64,000 nucleotides of DNA from Nocardioides oceani (GTDB lineage Bacteria > Actinomycetota > Actinomycetes > Propionibacteriales > Nocardioidaceae): contig NZ_JAUHJQ010000001.1 in assembly GCF_030412965.1 (NCBI RefSeq), positions 1,018,060-1,082,059 of the forward strand, in the 5' to 3' direction. Position numbers and translations under genes: made by a program. Each line of letters opens with the position of its first letter. The first letter of the stretch is position 1. The notes below the pieces were generated by a model. The model saw nothing but the letters and a program-made list of their open reading frames with translations. It was not told where the DNA came from and ran no database searches. Below, in pieces: positions 8,016-16,152 of this stretch.

Positions 8016-8780
8016 GTGACCGACGACGTTTCACGTGAAACACGTACACCCTCCACGCCTGATGCGGCGCGGAGGGTGTTCGCGTCCGACCGGCTGCCAC
8101 TCGCCGAGCGGTACGCCGAGCTCCTCGCGACCGAGGGTGTCGTCCGTGGGCTGATCGGCCCGCGTGAGGCGCCGCGGCTCTGGGACCGCCACGTGCTGAA
8201 CTGCGCGGTTCTCGGCGAGTGGATCGACGCGGATCGGTCGGTCTGCGACATCGGCTCGGGCGCAGGGCTGCCCGGGATCGTCCTCGCGATCGCGCGGCCC
8301 GACCTGGCGATCACGCTCGTCGAGCCGCTCCTGCGCCGGACGACGTTCCTCGGCGAGGTCGTTGAGCAGCTGGGCTTGACGACGGTCGAGGTGGTGCGCG
8401 GTCGTGCCGAGTCGCTGCACGGCGAGCGTCGGTTCGACGTCGTGACGTGGCGCGCCGTGGCGCCCCTGGGGCGGCTCCTGGAGTGGTCGATGCCGCTGGT
8501 CGCGGCCGAGGGTGCGCTGGTGGCGATGAAGGGGTCGTCGGTGGTGGCGGAGATCGAGGAGGCCCGTCCGCTGCTCGACCGGTGGGGCTGCGCCGAGCCG
8601 GTCGTCCGTGAGCTCGGGGCCGACGTGCTCGAGGTGACGACGGGTGCCGTGCGGGTTTCGTGGGCCGATCCGGCGGCGGTATCGTGGCCACCCGCCGCGA
8701 GCGCCGGGCGGGACTCCGGTGGCGCCAAGGGACGTACCGGGAAGTCCCGCGGCGGGCGACGGTCACGGCGGGGCGGCTAG
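8016..8780 (+). CDS. rsmG: 16S rRNA (guanine-N7) methyltransferase RsmG
   Basis: Methylates a guanine of 16S rRNA (G527 in E. coli) using SAM; 254 residues. The GidB fold is shown by the SAM-binding VCDIGSGAGLPGIVLAIARP, the DRHVLNCAVL substrate helix and VVTWRAVAPLGRLLEW. The tail after about residue 220 (GGAKGRTGKSRGGRRSRRGG) is basic and disordered and longer than usual. GTG 8016 is the start; codons 4-9 overlap a parS site (8027-8042), which forces the peptide VSRET near the N-terminus. It lies 16 bp after jag and just before parA. Confidence 0.95.
   Translation: MTDDVSRETRTPSTPDAARRVFASDRLPLAERYAELLATEGVVRGLIGPREAPRLWDRHVLNCAVLGEWIDADRSVCDIGSGAGLPGIVLAIARPDLAITLVEPLLRRTTFLGEVVEQLGLTTVEVVRGRAESLHGERRFDVVTWRAVAPLGRLLEWSMPLVAAEGALVAMKGSSVVAEIEEARPLLDRWGCAEPVVRELGADVLEVTTGAVRVSWADPAAVSWPPAASAGRDSGGAKGRTGKSRGGRRSRRGG
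8027..8042. promoter_or_regulatory. parS site 1 (ParB binding), inside rsmG 5' end
   Basis: CGTTTCACGTGAAACA matches the near-universal parS 16-mer TGTTTCACGTGAAACA at 15 of 16 positions; the inner 14 bp (8028-8041) are a perfect palindrome. Centromere for ParB spreading and segregation. It lies 850 bp from parA, within 6 kb of oriC. Confidence 0.93.
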
Positions 8781-8878
8781 CACCGCGGCGGGCGTCTCCG
8801 CAGAGTTATCCACCGATCCGAAGCCCCCGCTGAGCGTGACTGTCCACAGAACCGCCGAGCTTTTCCACAGGAGCCGCT
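8781..8878. promoter_or_regulatory. parA upstream region with three DnaA-box-like sites
   Basis: In 98 bp there are TTATCCACC (8806-8814), CTGTCCACA (8840-8848) and TTTTCCACA (8861-8869), all in the same orientation and each one or two mismatches from TT(A/G)TCCACA. Their density suggests DnaA binding at the parAB promoter; binding is not shown by the sequence alone. Confidence 0.5.
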
Positions 8879-9886
8879 GTGCCGGACCACCCCGACGTTT
8901 CACGTGAAACCAGCCCTGCGACCGGTTTCACGGTGCGGACCGCGGCCGACCTCGCGACGTACTCGGCCGGCTTCGAGGACGACCAGACGCCGCTGGCGAA
9001 GGCGGCGCAGCACAGCATCATCGCTCGGCAGGGTGCGCACAGCCGGCCGGCGGTCCCCCGCCCGGCGACGACGCGCGTGTTCGTGGTCGCGAACCAGAAG
9101 GGCGGCGTCGGCAAGACGACGTCGACGGTGAACGTCGCGGCAGCCCTGGCCCAGCTCGGCCAGCGGGTGCTGGTCATCGACCTCGACCCGCAGGGCAATG
9201 CCTCGACCGCCCTCGGCATCGACCACCGGCGCGGGACGCCGTCGACCTACGACGCCTTGGTGGACGGCGTCCCGCTCACCGACGTGGTCGCGACCAGCGA
9301 GGACCTGCCGAACCTGTTCGTCGTGCCGGCCACCATCGACCTCGCCGGGGCGGAGATCGAGCTGGTGAGCGTCGTCGCGCGGGAGAACCGGCTCAAGAAG
9401 GCGATCACGGGCCACCCGCTGGTCGGCAGCGCGGAGGACGTCGGCGAGGACCGGTTCGACTACGTGATCGTGGACTGTCCCCCGTCGCTGGGCCTGCTCA
9501 CTCTGAACGCGCTGGTCGCGGGCGACGAGATGCTGATCCCGATCCAGGCGGAGTACTACGCGCTGGAGGGCCTGGGCCAGCTGCTCGAGACGGTCGAGAT
9601 GGTCAAGGCGCACCTGAACCCGGGCCTGGACGTCTCCACGATCCTGATCACGATGTACGACGCCCGCACCCGGCTCGCCGCGGGCGTGGCGGAGGAGGTG
9701 CGTGAGCACTTCGGGCCGCAGGTGCTCCGCACCGCGATCCCCCGCTCGGTGCGGGTGTCCGAGGCGCCGTCGTACGGCCAGACGGTGATGACCTACGACC
9801 CCGGCTCCCCCGGTGCGTTGAGCTACCTCGAGGCGGCCCGCGAGATCGCCACCAAGCACCGCACGACCGCGGGAGCCGCGTCGTGA
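8879..9886 (+). CDS. parA: Chromosome partitioning ATPase ParA (Soj)
   Basis: Deviant-Walker ATPase that drives segregation of ParB-parS complexes; 335 residues from GTG 8879. It has a non-conserved N-terminal extension of about 65 residues, then VFVVANQKGGVGKTTSTVN (deviant Walker A, signature Lys about residue 73), LVIDLDPQGNASTALG, YVIVDCPPSLGLLTLNAL, and the C-terminal RSVRVSEAPSYGQTV. The second parS site lies in its first codons. The stop overlaps the parB start by 4 bp. Certain. Confidence 0.97.
   Translation: MPDHPDVSRETSPATGFTVRTAADLATYSAGFEDDQTPLAKAAQHSIIARQGAHSRPAVPRPATTRVFVVANQKGGVGKTTSTVNVAAALAQLGQRVLVIDLDPQGNASTALGIDHRRGTPSTYDALVDGVPLTDVVATSEDLPNLFVVPATIDLAGAEIELVSVVARENRLKKAITGHPLVGSAEDVGEDRFDYVIVDCPPSLGLLTLNALVAGDEMLIPIQAEYYALEGLGQLLETVEMVKAHLNPGLDVSTILITMYDARTRLAAGVAEEVREHFGPQVLRTAIPRSVRVSEAPSYGQTVMTYDPGSPGALSYLEAAREIATKHRTTAGAAS
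8896..8911. promoter_or_regulatory. parS site 2 (ParB binding), inside parA 5' end
   Basis: CGTTTCACGTGAAACC; inner 14 bp (8897-8910) are the perfect parS palindrome. It sits at codons 6-11 of parA and, like site 1, is read in the frame giving VSRET. It is 869 bp from site 1. Confidence 0.92.
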
Positions 9887-10926
9887 CCACGAAGCCGCCG
9901 GTGCGCCGCGGTCTGGGCCGCGGGCTCGGCTCGCTGATCCCGACCGGGCCGACGCCCGCGGACGACGCGGAGACGACCAGCACGACGGACGCGGTCACCG
10001 GCGATGCCGTGACGTCGTCCGGTGCTGCCTCGACGGCGGTCAGGGGGGACGGAGCGACGCCGACGGTCGCCGCTGGGCCGACCGGAGCGGTCGGCGAGCC
10101 GCTCGCACCGGTGGCGGGGGCCTACTTCGCCGAGGTCCCGGTCGGCCAGGTCGTGCCGAACCGGGCCCAGCCACGCCAGGTGTTCGACGAGGACGCGATG
10201 GCCGAGCTGGTCCACTCCATCCGCGAGGTCGGTCTGCTCCAGCCGATCGTGGTCCGGCGCAGTGGTCCCGACGCCTACGAGCTGGTCATGGGCGAGCGCC
10301 GCTGGCGCGCTTCGCAGGAGGCGGGCCTGGAGCGGATCCCGGCCATCGTCCGGGAAACCGACGACACCGACATGCTCCGGGACGCGCTCCTGGAGAACCT
10401 GCACCGCTCCGAGCTGAACCCGCTCGAGGAGGCCGCCGCGTACGCCCAGCTGCTCGAGGACTTCGGGTGCACCCACGAGGAGCTGGCCCAGCGGATCGGC
10501 CGCTCGCGCCCGCAGATCAGCAACACCCTGCGTCTCATGCGGCTCAGCCCCGCCGTGCAGCGCCGGGTTGCCGCGGGCGTGCTGTCCGCCGGCCATGCAC
10601 GCTCGCTGCTCGCCGTGGAGGACGCAGACCTGCAGGACCGCCTCGCCCAGCGGGTCGTCGCGGAAGGCATCAGCGTCCGCGGTCTCGAGGAGATCGTCGC
10701 GGTGGGCGACACCGGTGCGCCGAAACGGCCCGCGCGGGCGGCTCGCGCCACCGCCGCCGACGTCGACGACCTGGTGGAGCGGCTCTCGGACCGCTTCGAG
10801 ACCCGCGTGAAGATCGACGTGGGCCGGAGCAAGGGGAAGATCACGGTCGAGTTCGCGTCGGTGGACGACCTGCGCCGGATCGCGGACATCATGGACCCGC
10901 GGAACCGTAACGACCGGGTGATCTAA
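9883..10926 (+). CDS. parB: Chromosome partitioning protein ParB (Spo0J)
   Basis: CTP-dependent clamp that loads at parS and spreads; 347 residues. N-terminus RRGLGRGLGSLIP (ParA-contacting), a variable linker to about residue 75, then the CTPase/ParB domain with VPNRAQPRQVFDEDAM, ELVMGERRWRAS (the GERR CTP motif, about 132-140) and ALLENLHRSELNPLEEA. The helix-turn-helix (THEELAQRIGRSRPQISNTLRLM) and a C-terminal dimerisation region (KGKITVEFASVDDLRRI) follow. The GTG start overlaps the parA stop. Both parS sites lie just upstream in the operon. Confidence 0.97.
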   Translation: MTTKPPVRRGLGRGLGSLIPTGPTPADDAETTSTTDAVTGDAVTSSGAASTAVRGDGATPTVAAGPTGAVGEPLAPVAGAYFAEVPVGQVVPNRAQPRQVFDEDAMAELVHSIREVGLLQPIVVRRSGPDAYELVMGERRWRASQEAGLERIPAIVRETDDTDMLRDALLENLHRSELNPLEEAAAYAQLLEDFGCTHEELAQRIGRSRPQISNTLRLMRLSPAVQRRVAAGVLSAGHARSLLAVEDADLQDRLAQRVVAEGISVRGLEEIVAVGDTGAPKRPARAARATAADVDDLVERLSDRFETRVKIDVGRSKGKITVEFASVDDLRRIADIMDPRNRNDRVI

Positions 10927-10945
10927 CGTCTTGTCGACGTGTCTC

Positions 10946-10957
10946 TTTGTCGACAAA
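10946..10957. repeat. Palindrome TTTGTCGACAAA, copy B (20 bp after parB)
   Basis: Perfect 12-bp palindrome, preceded at 10931-10939 by a partial copy (TTGTCGACG), so two sites 15 bp apart. Same sequence as in dnaA and upstream of dnaB. It lies between parB and repeat element copy 1. Confidence 0.7.
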
Positions 10958-10980
10958 ACGATCAATCCGCCCGATACTCA

Positions 10981-11067
10981 ACGTTGACGATCGCTCAATT
11001 GAACGGTTCTGTACCGGTGGGAGCGCTCCCACCGGTACAGAACCGCGCAATTGCGCGGAAGTGTCGG
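10981..11067. repeat. 87-bp inverted-arm repeat element, copy 1
   Basis: Left arm ACGTTGACGATCGCTCAATT (first 20 nt) and a diverged right arm around CGCGCAATTGCGCGG. CAATTG cores lie at 10996 and 11048 (52 bp apart). The centre, 11004-11045, is a perfect 42-bp palindrome (arms run from CGGTTCTGTACC to GGTGGGAGC and back), able to form a 21-bp hairpin. Located between convergent parB and the acyltransferase gene, so it may act as a two-way terminator. No U-tract follows. Confidence 0.75.
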
Positions 11068-11076
11068 CCGCGGAGG

Positions 11077-11844
11077 TCAGCCCTCCGCGCGCTTGGCGGC
11101 ACGCCGCTCGGCGCGGGCCCGCTTCTCCTCGGCGTCGAGGCGCAGCGCCTCCTCCGGGGTGGGGGCGGACCCGCCGAGGCGGGCCGGCAGCCACCACGAG
11201 CCCGGGGGCTGCTCGTCCGCGGGGTACTCGCGGATGGTCTCGTCGAGGAGCGAGGCCATCGCGGCGTGCAGCTCGGCGGTCTCGGCGACCGGGTCGGCAC
11301 CGGTGGGCTGCAACGGGGCACCGACACGGATGGCGATGGTCTTGCCGCGCGAGAAGTCGCGGGGGTGGTCCTTGGTGAACATCCGCTGGGTCCCCCACAG
11401 GGCGACCGGGAGCAGCGGCACGCCGGCCGCGGCGGCGATGCGCACGGCGCCGGTCTTGATCTCCTTGACCTCGAAGGAGCGGGAGATCGTCGCCTCCGGG
11501 AAGATCCCGACCGCCTCACCGGCCCGCAGGTAGTCGATCGCGGTGTTGAAGGAGGCCAGGCCCTCGCCGCGGTCGACCTCGATGTGGTGCATCGAGCGCA
11601 TGACCGGGCCGCCGACGGCGTTGTCGAAGATCTCCTTCTTCGCCATGAACCGCACCAGGCGGCCGGACGGGTTCGCGGCGAGTCCGCCGTAGATGAAGTC
11701 GAGGTACCCGACGTGGTTGTAGGCGAGCAGGACGCCACCCTCGCGCGGGACGTGCTCGGTCCCGCTCAGCTGGAACCGCTGGCCGAGGAGGCGGAAGGCG
11801 GTCTTGGCCGACCAGATGATGGGCGGGTAGCTGATGTCGCGCAT
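11077..11844 (-). CDS. 1-acyl-sn-glycerol-3-phosphate acyltransferase (PlsC-like)
   Basis: Predicted to transfer an acyl chain to lysophosphatidate or a related acceptor at the membrane; 255 residues. Acyltransferase blocks I-IV can be read: AYNHVGYLDF (an NHxxxxD box), MRSMHHIEVDRGEG, GIFPEATISRS (the FPEG-like box, here FPEA) and a VPLLPVALWG segment. The C-terminal 30 residues are charged and Ala-rich. The start is ATG 11844 (MRDISYPPIIWSAKTAFRLL); longer upstream reading enters the aminotransferase. It follows the aminotransferase by 44 bp in the same direction. The exact acceptor is unknown. Confidence 0.85.
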   Translation of the reverse strand: MRDISYPPIIWSAKTAFRLLGQRFQLSGTEHVPREGGVLLAYNHVGYLDFIYGGLAANPSGRLVRFMAKKEIFDNAVGGPVMRSMHHIEVDRGEGLASFNTAIDYLRAGEAVGIFPEATISRSFEVKEIKTGAVRIAAAAGVPLLPVALWGTQRMFTKDHPRDFSRGKTIAIRVGAPLQPTGADPVAETAELHAAMASLLDETIREYPADEQPPGSWWLPARLGGSAPTPEEALRLDAEEKRARAERRAAKRAEG

Positions 11845-11888
11845 GCGGTGAGCGTAGGGGCAGGCCGGCGACGCCCGCGCGGCGGTCG

Positions 11889-13112
11889 TCAGCGACGTAC
11901 GGCGAGGAAGTCCGCGATCCGGCCGATGGCCTCCTCCAGCACGTCGACCGCGGGCAGCGTGACGAGCCGGAAGTGGTCGGGGTCGGGCCAGTTGAAGCCG
12001 GTGCCGTGGGTGACGAGCAGCTTCTTGGCGCGCAGCAGGTCGATGACGAACGCCTCGTCGTCCTCGATCGGGTAGACCTCGGGGTCCAGCCGCGGGAAGC
12101 AGTACAGCGCACCACGCGGCTTGACGCTGCTGACGCCGGGGATCTCGTTGAGCAGGCGGTGGGCGAGCATGGCCTGCTCGTAGTAGCGGCCGCCCGGGCC
12201 GATGAGCTCCTCGACGGACTGGTAGCCGCCGAGCGCCGTCTGGATCGCGTGCTGGGCCGGCACGTTGGCGCACATGCGCATGTTGGCGATGAGGGTCAGC
12301 CCCTCGATGAAGTCGGCGGCCAGCTCCTTGGGCCCGGAGATCATCACCCAGCCGGCGCGGTAGCCGCAGACGCGGTAGGCCTTGGAGAGGCCGCTGAAGG
12401 TCAGGCAGAGCACGTCGCTGCCGGCGTACGTCGCGGCGTGGTGGTGCACCGCGTCCTCGAAGAGGATCTTCTCGTAGATCTCGTCGGCCATCACGACCAG
12501 GTCGTGGCGCCGGGCGATGTCGACGAGGCCCTTGACGGTCTCCTCGCTGTAGACCGCGCCGGTGGGGTTGTTGGGGTTGATGATCACCAAGGCGTGGGTG
12601 TTCTCGGTGATCTTGGCCTCGATGTCGGCGAGGTCGGGGTTCCAGTCGTCGTCCTCGTCGCAGCGGTAGTGCACCGCGGTGCCGCCGGCGAGGGTGATCG
12701 CGCCGGTCCACAGCGGGTAGTCCGGCGCGGGGACGAGGATCTCGTTGCCGTCGTCGACGAAGGCCTGGAGGACCATCGAGATCAGCTCCGAGACGCCGTT
12801 GCCGATGAAGACGTCGTCGACGCGCACGTCGCGCAGGCCGCGGGACTGGTAGTAGTTCATGACCGCGGTGCGGGCCTCGTAGATGCCGCGCGAGTCGGCG
12901 TACCCCTGGGAGTCGGGCAGGTGGTGCACCATGTCGGCCACGATCGCAGCGGGCGCCTCGAAGCCGAACGGCGCGGTGTTGCCGATGTTCAGCTTCAGGA
13001 TCCGGTGGCCCTCGCTCTCGAGGCGCTGGGCCTCGACGAGGATCGGACCACGGACGTCGTAGCGGACGTTGCGGAGCTTGCGGCTCTGGCGGATCTGGCG
13101 CACGACCCCCAT
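11889..13112 (-). CDS. PLP-dependent aminotransferase, class I/II (alanine transaminase AlaA-like)
   Basis: Fold-type I aminotransferase of 407 residues that exchanges an amino group between an amino acid and a 2-oxo acid. It shows NIGNTAPFGFEAP and DSQGYADSRGIYEAR near the N-terminus. The PLP-binding set follows: LVIINPNNPTGAVYS, VVMADEIYEKILFED, and the Schiff-base lysine in TFSGLSKAYRVCGYRAGW; near the C-terminus is FRLVTLPAVDVLEEAI with the carboxylate-binding Arg. The sequence style is that of AlaA/YfbQ (glutamate-pyruvate aminotransferase); substrate is inferred from similarity only. Confidence 0.9.
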   Translation of the reverse strand: MGVVRQIRQSRKLRNVRYDVRGPILVEAQRLESEGHRILKLNIGNTAPFGFEAPAAIVADMVHHLPDSQGYADSRGIYEARTAVMNYYQSRGLRDVRVDDVFIGNGVSELISMVLQAFVDDGNEILVPAPDYPLWTGAITLAGGTAVHYRCDEDDDWNPDLADIEAKITENTHALVIINPNNPTGAVYSEETVKGLVDIARRHDLVVMADEIYEKILFEDAVHHHAATYAGSDVLCLTFSGLSKAYRVCGYRAGWVMISGPKELAADFIEGLTLIANMRMCANVPAQHAIQTALGGYQSVEELIGPGGRYYEQAMLAHRLLNEIPGVSSVKPRGALYCFPRLDPEVYPIEDDEAFVIDLLRAKKLLVTHGTGFNWPDPDHFRLVTLPAVDVLEEAIGRIADFLAVRR

Positions 13113-13156
13113 CCTCGCAGGCCCCCGCCTAGCATGGAGGGCCAGGAGGTGCCGCC

Positions 13157-13831
13157 GTGTCCCGCAAGGTCGTCCGCCTGACGCTCGACCACCTCGACGC
13201 CTCGTCGGCGCCGTGCCGCAGCTGCCTGTTCTGGGAGCTGGACCCCGTCACCCGGCGGAGGGTGGACGACGCCGCGGCGGAGAAGCGCGCGTGGCTCTCG
13301 GAGGTCCTGCGGGAGTGGGGCTCGTGCGGCCAGGTCGTCCTCGTCGACGGCGAGCCGGTGGGCCACCTGGTCTACGTCCCGCCGGCCTACGCCCCCGGCG
13401 CAGCGGGCATCCCGACCGCCCCGGTGGGCGCGGACGCCGTCGTGCTGACGGCGGTGTACGTCGACCCGCGGCACGTCGGCGGCGGGCTGGGCCGGATGCT
13501 CGTGCAGGGGATGGCGCGCGACCTCGTGCGGCGCGGTGGGATCCGCGCGGTCGAGGCGTTCGGCACCACGCTGCCCGGCGCCGTCGCGCCGTGCCTGGTG
13601 CCGGCGGGGTTCCTCTCCGCGGTCGGCTTCGGCACGCAGCGGGCGCACCCCACCAACCCGCGGATGCGGATGGAGCTGCGCTCCACGTCGACCTGGAAGG
13701 ACGAGGTCGAGGCGGCCCTGGAGCGGCTGGTCGGGGCCGTCCGTCCGGCGCCGAAAGCGGTGCGGCCCCCGACGCCGTCCCGCGGGACGGTGTCGAGGGC
13801 CGCGAGCGCGTGCCGGCCGGTCAGGCGCTGA
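13157..13831 (+). CDS. GNAT-family N-acetyltransferase
   Basis: Predicted acetyl-CoA-dependent acetyltransferase of 224 residues, acceptor unknown. The GNAT core is seen as VVLVDGEPVGHLVYV (beta hairpin), VVLTAVYVDPRHVGGGLGRML (motif A, acetyl-CoA loop) and PAGFLSAVGF. A CRSCLFWELDP segment at the N-terminus has a CxxC pair. The start is GTG 13157 with AGGAGG six nt upstream. The disordered C-terminal tail overlaps the end of trxA by 11 bp (convergent). Confidence 0.85.
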   Translation: MSRKVVRLTLDHLDASSAPCRSCLFWELDPVTRRRVDDAAAEKRAWLSEVLREWGSCGQVVLVDGEPVGHLVYVPPAYAPGAAGIPTAPVGADAVVLTAVYVDPRHVGGGLGRMLVQGMARDLVRRGGIRAVEAFGTTLPGAVAPCLVPAGFLSAVGFGTQRAHPTNPRMRMELRSTSTWKDEVEAALERLVGAVRPAPKAVRPPTPSRGTVSRAASACRPVRR

Positions 13832-14150
13832 TGAACTCCGAGAGCTCGTTGAGCAGCGTCGCCTTCGGGCGGGCGCCGACGATCGTCTTGACGACCTCGC
13901 CGCCCTGGTAGACGTTGATCGTCGGGATGCCGGTGACCCGGTAGGACGAGGGGGTGACCGGGTTCTCGTCGACGTTCATCTTCAAGAAGGTGATCTTGTC
14001 GCCGTGCGAGCCGGCGATCTCGTCGAGGATCGGGGCGACCTGGCGGCACGGGCCGCACCACTCCGCCCAGAAGTCCACGAGGACCGGCTTGTCGGACTTG
14101 AGGACCTGGGCCTCGAACTCGGCGTCGGTCACGGCTGCGATGTTGCCCAC
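13821..14150 (-). CDS. trxA: Thioredoxin
   Basis: Small disulfide reductant (109 aa) with the active-site WCGPC in VDFWAEWCGPCRQVAPILDEI (about residue 32) and the cis-proline region TGIPTINVYQGGE. The start is GTG 14150 with AAGGAA upstream. It is downstream of trxB in the same direction, the actinobacterial sigM-rsmA-trxB-trxA order; reduced by TrxB with NADPH. Confidence 0.97.
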   Translation of the reverse strand: MGNIAAVTDAEFEAQVLKSDKPVLVDFWAEWCGPCRQVAPILDEIAGSHGDKITFLKMNVDENPVTPSSYRVTGIPTINVYQGGEVVKTIVGARPKATLLNELSEFISA

Positions 14151-14218
14151 GTGAGGGTTCCTTCCCTGGAGTGCGGTGCGGGGGTGGTGCGGGTGCTGCT
14201 CGGTCTGTGCTGGGTGAA

Positions 14219-14252
14219 CACCGGGGCGGGGGCGGTTGTTCCACCCCCGGTG
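14219..14252 (-). terminator. Hairpin between trxB and trxA
   Basis: CACCGGGG (14219-14226) pairs with CCCCGGTG (14245-14252) around an 18-nt loop that can pair further (GGGGG with CCCCC). It lies 12 bp downstream of the trxB stop, so it could attenuate read-through into trxA. No U-tract. Confidence 0.35.
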
Positions 14253-14263
14253 AGTGAGCGCCG

Positions 14264-15280
14264 TCAGGCGCCGGCGGTCTGCACGGTCTCGGCCGCGACC
14301 TCGGCGTCGATGCGGGCCTGGGCCTCGGCCGGGGTGGCGGAGACGGTGTCGAGCGCGGCGAGGTAGCGCTCGGCGTCCAGCGCCGCGGCGCAGCCGGTGC
14401 CGGCGGCCGTGATCGCCTGTCGGTAGTGGTGGTCGACGAGGTCACCCGCGGCGAACACGCCCGCGAGGTTCGTGCCGGTCGAGGGGTGCTCGACGACGAC
14501 GTACCCGTTGGGGTCGAGGTCGACCTGGCCGGCCAGCAGCTCCGAGCGGGGGTCGTGGCCGATGGCGATGAACAGGCCGGTGGCCTCCATGCGGCGGGTC
14601 TCGCCCGTGACGGTGTCCTTGAGCGTGATGCCCTCGAGCCGGTCGCTGCCGTGGATCTCCTCGACGACGCTGTTCCACTCGATCTCGAGCTTGGGGTCGG
14701 CGAACGCGCGGTCCTGCATGATCTTCGAGGCGCGCAGCTCGTCGCGGCGCACGATGAGGGAGACCTTGGAGCCGAAGCGGGTCAGGAACGTCGCCTCCTC
14801 GATGGCGGAGTCGCCGCCACCGACCACGGCGATGTGCTGCTCGCGGAAGAAGAACCCGTCGCAGGTCGCGCACCAGGACACGCCGCGGCCCGACAGCTCG
14901 TCCTCGCGGGGCAGGCCGAGCTTGCGGTAGCCCGAGCCGGTCGCCAGGATCACGGCGCGCGCGGTGTGGGTGGCGGTGGCCGTCTTGACGACCTTGACGT
15001 CGCCGGTGAGGTCGACCTCGACGACGTCGTCGGGCACCAGCTCGGCGCCGAAGCGCTCGGCCTGGGCGCGCATCTCGTCCATCAGGGCCGGGCCCATGAT
15101 GCCGTCACGGAACCCCGGGAAGTTCTCGACCTCGGTGGTGTTCATCAGCGCGCCGCCGGCGGTCACCGAGCCCTCGAAGACGAGCGGCTGGAGGTTGGCC
15201 CGGGCGGCGTACACCGCGGCGGTGTAGCCGGAGGGGCCGGAGCCGATGATGATGACCTGACGGGGTGCGGTGTCGGACAT
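14264..15280 (-). CDS. trxB: Thioredoxin-disulfide reductase
   Basis: FAD/NADPH enzyme that reduces thioredoxin; 338 residues. FAD motif [19 protein letters not shown] at the N-terminus, redox-active [10 protein letters not shown] (CxxC about residue 140), NADPH motif [16 protein letters not shown], and C-terminal [21 protein letters not shown]. The ATG at 15280 follows GGAG; upstream in-frame sequence has no family similarity. A 25-residue Ala/Glu-rich tail extends beyond the usual end. Confidence 0.97.
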   Translation of the reverse strand: MSDTAPRQVIIIGSGPSGYTAAVYAARANLQPLVFEGSVTAGGALMNTTEVENFPGFRDGIMGPALMDEMRAQAERFGAELVPDDVVEVDLTGDVKVVKTATATHTARAVILATGSGYRKLGLPREDELSGRGVSWCATCDGFFFREQHIAVVGGGDSAIEEATFLTRFGSKVSLIVRRDELRASKIMQDRAFADPKLEIEWNSVVEEIHGSDRLEGITLKDTVTGETRRMEATGLFIAIGHDPRSELLAGQVDLDPNGYVVVEHPSTGTNLAGVFAAGDLVDHHYRQAITAAGTGCAAALDAERYLAALDTVSATPAEAQARIDAEVAAETVQTAGA

Positions 15281-15381
15281 GGACGTCGACGTCTCCTCGC
15301 GATGCGGTGGCTGCCGGCGCTCGCTCGCGCCGGGGTGGTCCTGCGGTGTCCAACCGATCGTAGGTGAGGAATGTTCCGCGC

Positions 15382-16152
15382 TCAGCCCGCAGGCAGGGTG
15401 GTGGAGCGCAGGATCTCGCCGGTGCCGCACTGCAGGAGGTCCGCGACCTGGCTGTCGCCGGCCGGTGCGCGGAAGACCAGGACGTGCGGCTCGCCGTCGT
15501 AGAGCACGGGCACCGCGACGCCCGAGCCCCAGTCGGCCGGGGTGCACTCGAAGAAGGAGTCGGGGGCCTTGTCCGTGCTCGAGTCGGGGTCGGAGCTCAG
15601 CGGCGCCGGTGCCGGCTGCCGGCGGTCACCGACTCCGTCCACCAGCTCGCGCGCCCGGAGGGCGTCCGCGGCGAAGTGGTCGGGGCGCAGGCGCCGCGGC
15701 GAGGGGGAGGCGTCGTAGGCGGACAACGAGTCTGTGCTCTCCGGGACCTCCGCGGCCGTGCGACCCGCCGAGTCCTCCACCAGGCCGTCGCGCCGCTCCT
15801 CCAGCTCCGCGACCGGCCCGCTGGCCGCCACGTCCCGCGGGGCGCTCGAGCCGGCCGAGGCACCGTTGTCGTCGACCGACCCGGGCAGGACCTGCGCGAG
15901 ACCGAGACCCGCGACGGTCACGACCGCCGCCGCGGCGAGCAGACCGGCGGCCCGGCGCCGGCGGCGCCGGGCGAGCTCGTCGCCCGAGGACGGCACGTCG
16001 TCCCCCTCGGCGAGCTGGGCGAGGACGCGGTCGAGCCGCGCGGCCACGTCGACGGGGACCGGCTCGACGTGCCGGGCGTCGGCGAGGCGTCGGCGCACCT
16101 CGTCCTCACGGGGGTCGGGCAGGGGCTCGCGCCCGGTGACGGGTCGGCTCAC
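15382..16152 (-). CDS. Anti-sigma-factor-like membrane protein (RsmA position, partner of SigM-like sigma)
   Basis: A 256-residue protein with a cytoplasmic N-terminus ([25 protein letters not shown]), a single membrane helix after an arginine run (about 65-90, [20 protein letters not shown]), and an extracytoplasmic domain with two cysteines ([10 protein letters not shown] and [10 protein letters not shown]). The GTG at 16152 overlaps the sigma factor stop (GTGA) and follows GGAGGTG, so the two are co-translated. By position it corresponds to M. tuberculosis Rv3912 (RsmA, anti-SigM). No clear zinc anti-sigma motif is present, so the function is contextual. Confidence 0.7.
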   Translation of the reverse strand: MSRPVTGREPLPDPREDEVRRRLADARHVEPVPVDVAARLDRVLAQLAEGDDVPSSGDELARRRRRRAAGLLAAAAVVTVAGLGLAQVLPGSVDDNGASAGSSAPRDVAASGPVAELEERRDGLVEDSAGRTAAEVPESTDSLSAYDASPSPRRLRPDHFAADALRARELVDGVGDRRQPAPAPLSSDPDSSTDKAPDSFFECTPADWGSGVAVPVLYDGEPHVLVFRAPAGDSQVADLLQCGTGEILRSTTLPAG

